Notes under the pieces: generated by a model
Databases searched by the model: none
Told to the model about the DNA's origin: nothing
What the model saw: the letters and a program-made list of their open reading frames with translations, nothing else
In this document: positions 46,859 to 59,660 of the stretch, piece after piece
How the letters are laid out: each line of letters begins with the position of its first letter
How positions within the stretch are numbered: position 1 is the first letter of the stretch
Assembly: GCA_026826555.1 (NCBI GenBank)
Contig: JAKSZT010054581.1
Span: 2,610,434 to 2,674,433 of the forward strand
Length of the DNA: 64,000 nt
Reading direction: 5' to 3'
From: Tolypeutes matacus
Lineage: Eukaryota > Chordata > Mammalia > Cingulata > Chlamyphoridae
Position numbers and translations under genes: made by a program

Positions 46859-47127
46859 CAGGAAGCAGATGTGGCTCAATTGATTGGGCTCCCACCTACC
46901 ACATGGGAGGCCCTGGGTTTGTTTCCCAGGGCCTCCTGGTGATTGCAAGCTGGCCCATGCCAACAGAGAGATGATGTCTCATACCCATGGAGAGCTGATG
47001 GCCCATGCCTGTGGACAGCAGGTGCAACAAGATGATACAATAAAGGGAGACAAACAGACACAGAGGAAATGTGCACCGAATGGATACAGAGAGCAGACAG
47101 TGAGCACAAGTGGCAAAGGGGTGAGAA

Positions 47128-47170
<43 letters not shown>

Positions 47171-47179
47171 ATATTTTTA
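46859..47179 (+). mobile_element. DAS-like tRNA-derived SINE
   Basis: A tRNA-like head with gtggctcaattgattgggct, then cacctaccacatgggaggccc, body acaacaagatgatacaa-type text, cagacacagagg and gaatggatacagagagcagacag, ending in (aaat)n at 47127-47172. Flanked by aaaatgcaatatgc (46845-46858) and aaaatgcaatgtgc (47180-47193), one mismatch. As far as I know the family is characteristic of armadillos. Confidence 0.88.
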
Positions 47180-47193
47180 AAAATGCAATGTGC

Positions 47194-48829
47194 AGAAAGA
47201 TACAGACAGTATATTGACATATGCACACATTGTGTGGACTTGATTAAAATCTAATTTTTAAAATACACACAGATTGCTACTGAAATTTTGTAAATGATTG
47301 GAAATGGCAAAAGGACCAAAGGTGATTGGATCCACTTGATTTGATTAGAGTATTCAGTCACACTAGGTTTGAACAACATAAATACCTGCCTGGGAAGGAA
47401 GTATCCCTCACATACACTTTCTCACTGATTCTGGAAGCTGCATTTCTTCCAGTAAAGTTTGCCCAGCAGCCACCAACCTGAAATCTACTGATACACAGCA
47501 CTATCACAGGTGGATTTCTGGTTGGTTTTCCTTTTGGGCCTCAGTTTATCCCTCAGATAAATTGTACAGTGGGAGAAATATATAGTAGTGTGGCTTTAGT
47601 TGTTGGATTATGGAGTCTTTAAATTTTAATAGTATTTATTTGGACATTGATGCAAAAATTATGTGATTCTAAATGTTAAGTAATACATGAAGATTCAAAT
47701 TTACAAGGAAATCCATTTAAGTAAATTTGAGTGGGACTATAAATGAGCAGTGATGGAAGCCTGGTTTGTGCCAAAGGCATTTAAAGAATAAATAATTCAT
47801 TTGTTCATCTTCAGTTCAAACATATTCATATCATATTTATTAGAAATCAATGAAAAAGTGGGGGGATGAGGGTAAAGCAGTAATTATAACATTCTGTACC
47901 TCCTACTGTAAAGTTCCCAATCTAATGACAGAGAAAATAACTTTTCATGCCAAATGTGGCAATTGAATTTTTAAGAAAAAAATACTTTAATCTACATTTT
48001 AAATTACAGCTGCCACAAGATTAGAAATAAGTTCTTAGAGTCTTCTATTCCTTGTACTTCTGGAGAAATCTCGACACTCTTTTCCTTAATACTGTCTATT
48101 GAGATCGACCTTCACAGTGTCTGCAAAAGCAGGCACTCAAGAATGCTAATCTAAATTCACTATAAATTGCATGTCTTGATTAACACTGGATCTTATTCAA
48201 AGGGAAAATAATCATGGCAGAAGAGGGTCAATGTCTCAGAAAGGGTCATCACTTTTTAGAAGAACAGATGTGGGATTAACACCTCATCCATTGGGAAAGA
48301 AGATGCATGAGGGAATTTTTCTCTATCTACATGAAATTATTTTTCTTTACTTGTGTTTTGGGAAATGCAACCATTAATACCTGAGGTATTTGAAAATGAA
48401 GCCCCATGGAGATTAAGCAGATGGCAGGTCTGTTGGGGTATTACACTTCACTTCAGTTCCACAGACTCCATAAGCCCAGATCATGAAAACATGACAAAAG
48501 TGATAAGAGAGCAGTAGACTTCCCCACCAGAGGATGAGGATGACAATGTAATTGGAGGCTTGGCCTTCTCAGAAACCAGGGGGGCTCCACGGATGACAGA
48601 GTGTGGGTTTTAACATGGAAAGATCTCAGTCCATAATCCAGGATTCTCTGCCCAAGCAAGACTGGTCTGATTTATGACCTCATGAGGCTCTGATGAGTCA
48701 GATTCTCTGAGGGGCAACTTCACTCCCTATTGTCTTGTACATCCAAGTGATTGTCCCATAATGAAGCTGCCCAGAATTTCCTTTTCCCCTTTAATGGACC
48801 AACCTTCTGCCCTATTTCCTGAGTGATAC
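47194..48829. other. Non-coding interval, no recognised feature
   Basis: AT-rich, with scattered short open frames on both strands and no splice-flanked exon. It may include an old LTR near 47280-47560, but the ends are unclear. Confidence 0.45.
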
Positions 48830-49320
48830 CACACCTGTTTCTCTCCCAAGCTTAACATTGCCCTGCCTAGAAAGCAGCTAATCAAGGTAAAGTAGCTGCA
48901 ATCAATAGCTTACCACAAAAGTTAGTTAACCAAATAATAGGATTTTCCCATTCCCAGTGCAGACTCTGTTTAGTAGTAGAATGAACTTCACTGAACTTTA
49001 GATCATTATAAAAGTAAATTATATGCCTCTGGGTGGGATATAGATGCCATTTTTTTTACATGCATGATGTGTGACCAAACATGAAGCTTTCCCTGTTAAA
49101 CATATAATGCTGTAGAGCATGTGCAAGATGCAGCCCCTCCCATCAGTCAGTCTCCTTAACTCAACCCCCCCTAACTCCTCCTCTATACAAGGCAATGTAA
49201 TACCACTCTACCTTCTGTTCATAAGGCAGATATGAAACATCCAATCTCCTGTCCTCCACCAATTTAATAAACCTCTTTCCTTGGCAACAAATTCAGTGTG
49301 GTAGTCAATTTTCTGTGCCA
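48830..49320 (+). mobile_element. ERV1 5' LTR (approximate limits)
   Basis: Precedes a gammaretrovirus-like gag. It contains a TATA-like ctctatacaagg at about 49180 and AATAAA in tttaataaacctctttcc (49264-49281), then a U5-like segment ending near ctgtgcca at about 49320. The primer binding site is not clear. The 5' limit is estimated. Confidence 0.6.
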
Positions 49321-49822
49321 GGAATGGACCCAGAGGATCTGTGAGGGGATCCCCTAAAATTTGTCAACCTAATTGGGACCCTGTGACTCTGAAGGAATTG
49401 CTGCCTGATAGACTCATTGGCCCCCCAGGTGGGGCAGACCTGAGTTTGGCTCTTTGGCTATGGGGGTCCCTTGTCTCTGAAATCTAGGAATTCCTCTGCC
49501 TCTGCATTGAGGATCCTGAAAGCAGACAGTCAGGAAGGAAATGCAGCCCATGAGATCCCTGCAGTCTCAGTGAAAAGTGATTTTCTTATCAAAGTTATTA
49601 ATTGTTATTTAGAGTGAAGGTTTAAATCTCTTTCTGAAGCTGTATGTGGCAAGACTGTGCTTGGCCCTTGTTTTGGTAATGGTTGCGCTTGGGATTGTAG
49701 TTTAGAGTCCTACCCCAGAATCCATTCCCCAGGAATAGGAGACCTCCCACTGTTATCCTTACTGAGTACTAAATTTCTGACCAATAAAGTGCAACTCACC
49801 GGAGACCTGACAGGGAGTTACA
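49321..49822 (+). mobile_element. ERV1 leader region
   Basis: Sequence between the LTR and the first gag-like ATG (49823). No open frame of note. Its length is compatible with a gammaretroviral leader carrying the packaging signal, but no specific element can be identified. Confidence 0.5.
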
Positions 49823-50666
49823 ATGGGCAATAAACAGAGGTCTAGAATGAAAGAGAAGTGTGATTCTCCAGCTTGCATCTTAAAACATTGGGAACAAATT
49901 GGTTATGAACCCCCATGATGAAAAAGAGAATATTTCAGAGTAAAACTTTATGGCTACAGTATAAATTAGAGCATGGCTAAGAATAGCAACCAAAGGGATT
50001 TCTTGGATATGATGTTATTTTGCAACTAGAAATATATTGTGAGAGGCTTAGTAAATGGGATGAAATACCATATGGTCAATGTTTTGTGATTTAGCTATTA
50101 ACCTTCAACTGCAGCATCAGTTTTTTGGGCATGGTATGATGTTAACAAATCACATACCTAATTCAATCTGCTAACCATGAAAAAGGAAGTAACTACTCCC
50201 TGATTCCAATCCCTAGGGCAAATCGCCATGCTTGCTCCTTGTTCCCACCACTCCTCCAGCACCATATGAATGAGGGGAAGAAGAGGGGTAACATGATCCT
50301 GTATTGCCATTAGATACCACCAGAAAAGGCCTCCCATCTCATAACCAGAGTTTTATCAAATTTGGCCAGGTAGATTTCCTTTAGCTAGGCAAATCCCACT
50401 AAGTCTGATGCCAGGTGGGATTGTTAATCAAGGCCTTCCAAGAGGTTACTTGTTTGTACACTCTGCATTCTCCACTTCCGACTTGTACAATTGGAAGAAT
50501 TGAGTCCCAACTTATGGGTAAGATCCTAAGACAATGGAAAATATATTCAATTCTATTATTGCAATTCGTATTCCTAGTTGGGTGGACATACAGGCCTTAT
50601 TGAATGTGCTGTTAACTTTGGAAGAATGGAAAATAGTTTTACTAAAAGACCATGAGCAATATAATT
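49823..50666 (+). pseudogene. ERV1 gag remnant, matrix to start of capsid (broken)
   Basis: A class I endogenous retrovirus gag. An ATG at 49823 opens a matrix-like segment resembling the MGN start of HERV-W/9-type gag, followed after a stop and frameshifts by a segment with an ILQLEIYC motif (about 50010-50050) and, at 50460-50500, the capsid-start motif STSDLYNW. Gag would form the virion core; here it is broken by several stops and frame changes. It is cut at about 50666 by a 6-kb L1 and continues at about 56634. Confidence 0.75.
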
Positions 50667-53600
50667 ATCTGGAATATGGAGGATTAGAGAGGAATTGAAA
50701 TCATTTCTTTTCCAGAAAAATAGATAGAGGATGAGTGGAGACTGCCTGGAGGGCTGTTCTGGGGCTAAGGACACCAGGGGAAGAATAGGCACCACCCAGA
50801 AGAGACAGGGGTGAAGGAAAGGAGTCTCAGTTAGCTGGAAAAATCCCATAAGTAAAGCTGTAGCAGTAGCTGCTGGTGCCCATTCGCCCATTCTCCCATT
50901 CTCAGAACAAAGAACAGGGGTCCCACTGGCCCCTGGCAGGTGACTGCAGACTGAGGGGGGTGCAGAGGATCTTTTCCCAAGATAAGGGAAAGAGAGGGAC
51001 ACAGCCTACAGCAAATTCAGATTTTAACCAGTGAACTTAGTTACTGTGTTGGAAGGAACTCTTACTTCCAGTCTGGGTGGGGCCATGATATTGTTTGCCC
51101 TGAGAACCTGCAGGGAATGAAAAATAATTTGCCTTCCTAAACACCCTCCCTACTGTCCAGGGCTTGCTGGTGAGGACCCATAGGGAGGGAGGGTGTGGCC
51201 AGCAAAGGAACGAGAACATACTCTGAGAAAGTTTTTTTGTGAAGATTGGCTCATCCTGAAGACATCACTTTTGTCCCACTCATGGAATTTACAGTGAATG
51301 TATTCCCCCCTAGCATCGTGAATCTGAGTTGAGAGTTCTGCCAAAGACAACCATCTGCTGGCAGAACAGAAAAGTGCATGAAAAGGAGGGAAAATAGATA
51401 AATAAGACAATCCTGTGCTTTCACTGCCTCCCTCTCCAAGGCCCTTGGAAACTAGCATGCACTTCATTACTGCATCCTTAGCCCTGCTTTGAGCCATTAA
51501 ACAGTGGCAATCTTTAATATCTAGAACAAGTGGAACCAAGAATCAAAGAACAGTGGTAGCACACAGCTGCTTAATTGTATATCCCTAGGCAAGAGAGAGA
51601 AACTGTACATCAGAATAAATTCTGCTTCATGATCAGATACCAAGGCATCAGCAAAAATTTACAAGCCATACTAAGAAAAAGGAAGATTTGACTCAGGCAA
51701 AGGAACAAATCAGAGCCTCAGATAATACACAGGACTTGAAGCAATTAATGAATGAGTTTCATACAGATCTCCTAAAATAATTCATGGAGTTGAAGGACAA
51801 CATGACTAAAGAAATAAAAGGCATTAAGAAGATACTGGGTGAGCACAAAGAAAAATTTTAAATCTTGGATAGAAAAATAACAGAACTTATGCAAATGAAG
51901 GACAGGATAAGTGAAATTAAAAATACAATAGAGGCATACACAATTGATTTGAAATAACAGAAGAACAATCAGAACAGAACAGTTGAAATTTAATAAGAAC
52001 AGAGAGAGAAAAGAAAGGAAAAAATTGGGCAGATGCTCAGGGAATTGAATGATAGCATAAAGTGCACCAACATATTTTTACAGGATTTCCAGAAGGAGAA
52101 AAGAAAGAAAAAGAGGCAGAAAGAGTATTTCAGGGAATAATGACCCAAATTTTCACAACTATCATGAAAGAAATGAGTATATTTGTAAAGGAAGCACAGC
52201 ATACTCTAATTAAAATAAATCCAAATAGACCTACCTTAAGACACATAATATTCAGAATGCCAAATGCCAAAGATAAAGAGAGAATTCTGAAAACAGCAAG
52301 GGAGAAGTGAAACATCAAATACAAGGGATGTTCAGTAAGAGTTAGGGCAGATTTTTCTTCATAAACCATGGGGATGAGAAGACAGTGGTATGATATAATT
52401 ACAGTGCTGAAAGAGAAAACCTGCCAACCAAGGATTCTTTCTCTGGCAAAACTATCCTTCAAATATGATTGTGAGTTTACTGTAGTCATAAATAAACAGA
52501 AACTTAGACAGTTTGCAAACAAGAATCCAGCTCTGCAGGAAACACTAAAGGGAGTTCTGCATCCAGGAAAAAATAGAAGAAAACAACAATAACAAAAAGT
52601 GAGAGGTTTGAAGGAGAGTGTAGAAGGGAAGACTATCAGAAAGGATAACCAAAAGGGCAAAACGACAGACAAAAATAAGATATTACATATGAAAGCCAAG
52701 GGATAAAATGGTTGATGTAAGTAATGCCTTAAAATAATAACATTTAATATTGATGTATTGAACTCCCCAATCAAAAGACACAGGCTAACATAATGGACAA
52801 GAAAATATGAGCCACGCATATGCTGTCTGCAGGAGACTCACTTTAAAGCCAAGGATGAAAATAGTCTGGAAGTAAAAAGTTGGAAAATGATATTTCATAC
52901 AAACAGTAACCAAAAAGACCAGGGGCAACTATACTGGTGTCATAAAAAACAGAATTTAAATGCAAAAAAAGTGATAAAAGATGCATAAGGCCATTATATA
53001 TTAATATAAGGCACCGTGCACCAGGAAGGAGTAACAATGATAAGTATATATGCACCTAACAAGGATGCCCCATAATACATAAAGCAAACTGTGTAGTGAA
53101 ATAGATGTCTTTACAATGATAGTTGGGGATTTCAGCATTCCAGTCAATCGATAGAACAACCAGAGAGAAGATCAACAATGAAACAGAGAATTTGACCAAT
53201 ATGATAAATGAGCTGGACCTGGCAGACATACAGAACACTGCCCCCAAAATCAGCAGGTTAAACATTCTTCTCAAATGCTCATGGAACATTCTCCAGGATA
53301 GAACACATGGGCCAAAAAACAGTTTTCAATAAATTTAAGAAGATTAAAATTATATAAAGCAAATTCTCTGATTATAATGGAATGGTCTGGAAATCAATAA
53401 TAGTCAGGAATGGGGAAAATTCACAAATATATGGAGGCTAAACAGCCCACTTGTAATCAGTGGGCCAAAGAAGAAACTGCAAAAGAAATTTATAGATATC
53501 TCAAGAAGAATGAAAACAAGAACAAAGCTTATCAAAAGTTATGAGATTCAGCAAAAGCAGTGCTGAGAGGGAAATTTATAGTCTTATATGCCTATATTAA

Positions 53601-56600
53601 AAAAGAAGAAAAAGCTAAAATCAAAGACCTAAATGAACAACTGGAGAAACTAGAAAAAGAATCACAAACTAATCCCAAAACAAACAGAAAGAAAGAAGTA
53701 GCAAAGATTAGAACAGAAATAAATGAAATTGAGAACAAAAAAGCAACAGAAAAAAATCAACAAAACCAAAAACTGGGTCTTTGAGATCAATAAAATTGAC
53801 AAACCCTTAGATAAATAAAGAAAAAAAAGGAGAATATGCAAAAAAATAAATTAAAAAATGAGAGGAGGACATTAAGACTGACCCCACAGAAATAAAAAGG
53901 ATCATAAGAGGATATTATGAGGAATTTTATGCCAAAAAATTAGACAATCTAGATGAAAGGGGCAAATTCCTAGAAAAGCACAAACAACCTACATTGACTG
54001 TATGAGGAATCCAAAATGGAAAAGAAGAAGTAAACCTCTTACTATTTGCAAATGGCATGATCTTATATTTTGAGAATTCCAAAATATCTACAATAAAACT
54101 ATTAGAGCTAATAAATGAATTCAGTCAAAGGGCAGGATACAAGAGCAATACGCAAAAATCATTAGCTTTTCTATACACTAGTAATGAGCAAGCTGAAGAG
54201 GAAATGAAGAAAAAAATTCCATGTACGATAGCAACCAAAAACTCAAATATATAAGGATTAATTTAACCAGGAATGTAAATTATCTGTATTCAGAAAACAA
54301 TGAAACACTCCTAAAAGAAATAAAAAAAAGACCTAAGCAAAAGAAGGGATATTCTGTCTTCATGGATTGGAAGAGTAAACATCATGAAGATATCAATCTT
54401 ACCCTAACTGATTTCTAGATTCAGTGCAATACTAATCAAAATTCCAACAGAAAATTTACAGAGCTGGAAAAGTCAATTACCAAATTTATTTGGAAAGGAA
54501 ATATGTAACAAAGATCCAAAAACATTCTAAAGAAAGAGCAATGGGGGAGGATTTTCATTTCATAATCTTAAAGTGCATTATAAAGCTACAGTGGTCAAAA
54601 CATCATGTATTGGCCTAAGGATGGACATATTGATCAATAAATTCATAATGAGTGTTCAGAAATAAACTTTCACTTCTATGGTCAACAGAAACCTTGATAA
54701 ACCTACCAAGTCCACTTTTCTGGAACAGAACAGTCTCTTCAACAAATGATACTGGCAGAACTGGATATCCATATCCAAAAGAATGTAAAAGGACCCCTAT
54801 CTCACTCCCTATAAAAGAATCAACTCAAAATGGATCCATGACCCAAACATAACAGTCAAGGCCATAAAATGCCTAGAAGATAATGTAGGGAACATATACA
54901 AGACCTTGTAGTAGGTGAAGGTCTTAAACCTTACACACAAATCACAAGCAACAAAATAAAAAATAGAAAAATGGGACCTCCTCATAACTAACTATTACAT
55001 TTTGTGTATGAAATTTTGATGCAGTGCCACCCCCAATGTAAGATAATTGTCTTAGTAGTAATATTTTGAGGAAGCTTTTTTATCATTAGTTAAAAATGTT
55101 TCACAACAATATAATATATTGGTGTTAGGGTGACGTATGAGAGCCCTGTATGGTGTTACTAGTGTTTGTTTTGTGAGTTCACAACTATTACTATACACTT
55201 ATTGTTTATATATGAGTGATATACGTCAATAAATTTCAAAAAATTAAATATTTCTGCATCTCCAAGGACTTTGTAAAGAGGGCAAAATGCAACCTACTCA
55301 ATGGGAGAGAAATACTTGGAAATTACACAACCAACAAGTGTCTAATATCCATGATATACAAAGAGATCTTACAACTCAACAATGAAAAGACAAATGACTT
55401 GACTTAAAAATGGGCAAAAGACCTGAAGAAATTTTTTCTAAAGAAGAAATACAAATGGTATAAAAAAAAAAAAAAAAAAAAACACACATGAAAAAAAGTT
55501 AAACATCCTTGGCTATTAGGGAAATTCAAATCAAAACTCCAGTGAAATATCATTTCACACCTACTAGAATGGCCACTATTAACAAAACACAAAGCTACAA
55601 ATGTTGGAGAGGATGTGGAGAGATAGGAACATTTATGCACTATCGTTGGGAATATAGAACTGTACAGCCAATGTGAAAATCTGGAGGTTCCTAAGGAAGT
55701 TGGATATTGCTCTGCCATGTGACCCAATGATACCACTCTTAGGTATACACCTAGAAGAACTGAGAGCAGTGACATGAGCAGACATCTGCACACCAAGGTT
55801 CATAGTAACATTATTCACAGTTGCCCCAAAATGGAAACAACCCAGGTGGTCCATCAACTGATGAATGGATAAACAAACAGTGTTATATATACACGATGGA
55901 ATATTAGGCAGCTGTAAGAAGAAATGAACTCATGAAGCATATGACAATGTGCATGAAGCCAGAGGACATTATGTTGAGTGAAGCAAGCCAGGCACAAAAG
56001 GACAAATATTGTCTGATTTTGCTATTATGAAATAAATATAATGAGCAAAGTCATGGAGTAAATAACTAGAATCTAAGTCATGAGAAAAAAGAATGTGATT
56101 ATGGAATGGAAAGCTGAGGTTTAGTCTGTGCATAATTGGTAAAAAAAGTTGTGAATGTTTAGAAATGAAAATAAATGGTGAAAGCATATCATAGGATTTG
56201 TAATTAGTAAAACTAAGATATGGGTATGATATTGGGGTATTTGTGTTTTTTTGTTGTTGTTTTCTTTGAGTAAAGAAAATGTTTTAATATTGATTGAAGT
56301 GATGAATGCACAACTCAATGATTTTGACCAGTTCCCAATATTGTACAATTTAGATAAATTGTGTGGTTTATGAACAAAAAAATAATAGGGAGATTTGGGG
56401 GAAAATACAAAAATGTAAGACATGGACTGTAGTTAGTAGTAATATTTTGACAATGCTATCATAATTTGTTACAAATGCTTCACAATACCAGATATTGGTG
56501 GTGGGGTTTGGTATGGGAGCTCTGTATATATAATGCATGTACTCTTAGTGTACACATATTGTTCATATATATTTATGTATGAGTGATATACTTCATGCCC

Positions 56601-56618
56601 ATGACCATGCTGACTCTC
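50667..56618 (+). mobile_element. LINE-1 inserted in the ERV1 gag, 6 kb
   Basis: It carries a 5' UTR (starting ggaatatggaggattagag, compare 27190), ORF1 from about 51650 to 52600 (domain text at 52062-52592 such as FRMPNAKDKERIL and QPRILSLAKLSF), the ORF2 endonuclease and linker (52735-53990), then a deletion to the reverse transcriptase end. The FADD box reads FANG (54045-54056). The ORF2 C-terminus runs to about 55990 and the 3' UTR to about 56595 in a type-2 module. Candidate target duplication: tgagcaatataatt (50653-50666) and tgagcaacaataatc (56619-56633), imperfect. Confidence 0.85.
55010..55245 (+). mobile_element. Type-2 L1 tail module inserted in ORF2
   Basis: Single 3' UTR module (aatgtaagataattgtcttag to cgtcaataaatttc) interrupting ORF2 between the equivalents of KWDLL and KNFCISKD. 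It is a tail-only L1 insertion of about 236 bp; the flanking duplication is not clear. Confidence 0.65.
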
Positions 56619-56633
56619 TGAGCAACAATAATC

Positions 56634-57840
56634 CAAGCAATTCAGTGCATGTTCCAGGAGACCAAGCAGTTCCCAGAGTTGAGTCAAATTGGAATCTCAA
56701 TGAGCAGTCATACAGGACCAAATTCAGTCATTATTAAACTTATATTATTGCAGGTCTTAGAAAAGGAGTTCCCCAAAAAGGAACCTTAATAAAATCAACA
56801 AATAGTTCAAAACCCTGAAAAAAAAAAACCAACCTATTTAGAGCAACTGCTCAAGGCCTATAAGCATTACACTGATTTAGACCCAGAGGACCTCACTAAC
56901 CTGTGCACTGTTAATTATACTTAATGTGCTCCTGATATAAGGAGAAATTGCCAGATATTGGAAGGGGAATTGGACATGCCTATGTCACAATTAGTAGAGA
57001 TTGCCTTTAAGGTTTTTCACAACTTAGACTCCACCCATGAGAAGCAGGAAAAGAAACATACTGCCTTCAAAGCCAGCCACATAGGAACAGCTATCAGCAA
57101 GAACATCAGAGGCCTACAGACCCTAAGATGAGGGAAAACTTCCATGGGGAAGCTCATTGTAAAGTAAGATTCCCCAGGGGCCCACAGGAAGACCATTATG
57201 TCTCCAGCTATGTGCTTACTGTAAGGACTAGGAACACTGGAAGCAGGAATGCCAGAGTCTTCCTGGGAAGGGAGGGCTAGAACATCCCACCTAGCAGCCC
57301 AACTCCCACAGTTAGCAGGGGATGAAGACAGCAACATGGGAGTGATGGAGCCTGGGAACATCTTTCACTGATCAGGAAACCATCCTGATCACCTCACAGA
57401 AACTCAGGTCTCATTTCACGTGGTTCCAAAGTTAGTTGATTTCTTGGGGGACACTGGAAGAACTTAATCAGTTTTAAACCAGAGACAAAGTAAAGAAACT
57501 AATGAATCAGTCCCCATCATTGATGTTTTGGGGACTAAAAACTTGAAATCATTCTCACAACCACTGCAATGTCAGATTGAAGAGACTCAACTGACTCATA
57601 AATTTCACTACATGCCTGAATGCCCAATTCTCCTCAGACAACAATCTCCAAATTGCAAGCTTCACTTTGATTTTCACCAAATGAAGTGAACATACAGGTC
57701 CCAGCCATACACATCTGTGCCTTCAAAGCAGCCCTGCTGGATTTAGCTGGGAACACTGAGAGGTTTGGTGTACACAAAGAGATAAGTTAATAGGTTCCAG
57801 CTGAAGTACAGGCTACTGGGGGACCCCTAGAATGGGCAGT
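56634..57840 (+). pseudogene. ERV1 capsid end, nucleocapsid and protease remnant
   Basis: Continues the gag cut at 50666. A capsid C-terminal segment (56690-57050) aligns in order with gammaretroviral capsid. A CCHC zinc knuckle follows at 57211-57252 (Cys 57211, Cys 57220, His 57235, Cys 57250) with an in-frame stop inside it. A protease region has DTG at 57450-57458 preceded by a hydrophobic stretch; the residue after DTG is Arg where Ala is usual, and a stop follows within two codons. Sequence resembling the protease C-terminus runs to about 57660. Reverse transcriptase is not recognisable and no 3' LTR was found. Non-functional. Confidence 0.8.
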
Positions 57841-58324
57841 TTAAGCATAGGAAGTAAAGGGAAGACTGTGGTTATGCATTTTCTCTTTAAATGAACAAAT
57901 TACATTATATTCCTCCTTTCACATCTTATTTGGAGATAATCATGAGGAAAAGTAAGCCCTACCACACAGCTATCATGACTACCTTCTTGCAAATTTTATT
58001 TTCCACATCTTGGAACTTCTTCAGCAATCTGAGTTGCTAGGCAAAAACATACAAACAGTAAAAAGAGCTTCCTAAATTGCCCATTTCTGTACCTCTTGTG
58101 TATTCTGTGAGAAGACAAGAAACCCCCTTGTGCCTTAGTGCTATCTTCATTTTTAACTGGTTTTTATTTGTCACAATGCCACATAATTTGGTGGCTCCCT
58201 AATGCAGAAATGGATAAAACTTAAAGAATAAAACAACTGTACAAAAAACTTCATCCCTGGAGGGTTGGTGACCCACATCGCCTATGCAGGGCTACTCCAA
58301 CTTCTGCACTCCCCAGCCAAGGGA
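57841..58324. other. Non-coding interval between ERV1 remnant and TOMM20 pseudogene
   Basis: No reverse transcriptase motif or LTR seen. The last part may be 5' UTR of the retrocopied TOMM20 mRNA. Confidence 0.4.
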
Positions 58325-58761
58325 ATTTTTTGTTGGAAATGCTACTGTACCACCAGTGTATATTGGGTGATTTGCATGGGATACTGTATTGACTTGGACT
58401 ACAAGAATCAGGTGACCCAAGTTTCAAAAACAGCCTGCCAGAGCCAGGAAAGAACCTGAAACTTGTGAAGCAGAAACCCAGAGTTTCAAAGTTACTTGTT
58501 CTGAAATATGCTGAAGTTGTTCAGAAATTCTTCCTTGAATATATACAGCTTGGCAAAGGACTTACAATCTAAAGGGGAATATGAGAAGACCATGGACCAT
58601 TTGAACAATGCCTCTGTCTTGTGTGGACAGCCACAGGTTTGATGACATGTTTTCAGATGAACTCTTCCAGCCCAGGTTTTCCAGGTGCCTTTGACCAAGC
58701 CCCAAACAATCTGTCAGACTATTGTAAGTGCTCAAACTTGTTTGAAAATGATATGGAATGA
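58325..58761 (+). pseudogene. TOMM20: TOMM20 processed pseudogene
   Basis: TOMM20 is the outer-membrane receptor of the mitochondrial import complex, about 145 residues with an N-terminal membrane anchor. Collinear matches to its mRNA occur without introns: GYCI at the anchor end, a Lys/Gln-rich linker, VQKFFLE and IQLG (58512-58553), then CGQPQ in another frame, and the 3' coding end attgtaagtgctca followed by atatggaatga with the stop at 58759-58761. The start codon is lost (about 58325) and there are stops and indels in at least three frames. Lack of introns identifies retroposition. A poly(A) tail is not evident before the next L1. Confidence 0.85.
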
Positions 58762-58959
58762 AAAACAAACATGACTATCATGAAATCTGACTTTAAAATA
58801 TTAAAAATTCCTTAGCTTGGAAGATGAAGAGCTCTAGGTGAATAGGAGCAACTGTGCTTCATTCAGACTCATGAGCCTCACTGAACCCTACCGAGGCTAT
58901 ATTATTTTTTTCAATTTGAGTAAATCCACTTGTCTCTTTTTTTTTTCATTTAAAAAATT

Positions 58960-59660
58960 CTCGAAGTACATCACACATACATAAACTTACATAAGCAATA
59001 ATTGTATAGTAATAGTTGTGAACTTACAAAAAACACACATATCATACAGGACTCTCATACCTCACCCTACCACCAATAGCTTGCATTGTTGTGAAACATT
59101 TTTAACTAATATTAAAGAACATCCTCAAAGTATTTCTACTAACCAAAATATCTTACATTTGGTGTATTTTCCCCCTTTCCCAGCCTATCATTATTATTAT
59201 TATTATTGTTATTACTACATCATTTATACATGAACATACATAAACAATAAGTGTGTAGTTAACATTTTGAACTTGCGATTGAAATATGCATAACATCATA
59301 CAGGGGTCCCATACATCAAACCACCATTATCACCTTTCATTGTTGTGAGACATTTGTCACAAATTTCGAAAGAACATTGTCAAAATTTTACTACTAATGA
59401 TACTCCTTATATTATATTTGGTGTGTTTTCCCCCCAATTCACCCTATTATTATTTGTTAAAAACATTTTTATGGTAAAAGTTTTGAATTTACAAAATAAT
59501 CAGCAACAGGTGCAGAATTCCCATACAACTCTCCTCAATCAACACACCACACCATTGTAGAACCTTTTTTACAGATTATGAGATTGTATTAGCAAACTAT
59601 TACCAGGTCAATAGATTACATTTGACACAATTTTTCCACACTCCCCCATTATCAACACAG
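58960..59660 (-). repeat. Tandem type-2 L1 3' UTR modules
   Basis: Three units on the minus strand. On the plus strand two carry acatttggtgtattttccccc or atatttggtgtgttttcccccc at 59155 and 59418, about 255 bp apart, each followed by cctatcattatt or ccctattatta; the third starts at about 59455. There is a (att)n run at 59188-59217. Same design as 25920-26430. Confidence 0.75.

Noticed and set aside
46896..47228. Minus-strand frame with repeated Phe-Ile-Tyr-Leu
   Set aside because: It is the reverse translation of the SINE (aaat)n tail.
50574..51002. 142-codon minus-strand open frame
   Set aside because: It is antisense to the join of the ERV gag and the L1 5' UTR and crosses an insertion boundary, so it cannot be an old gene.
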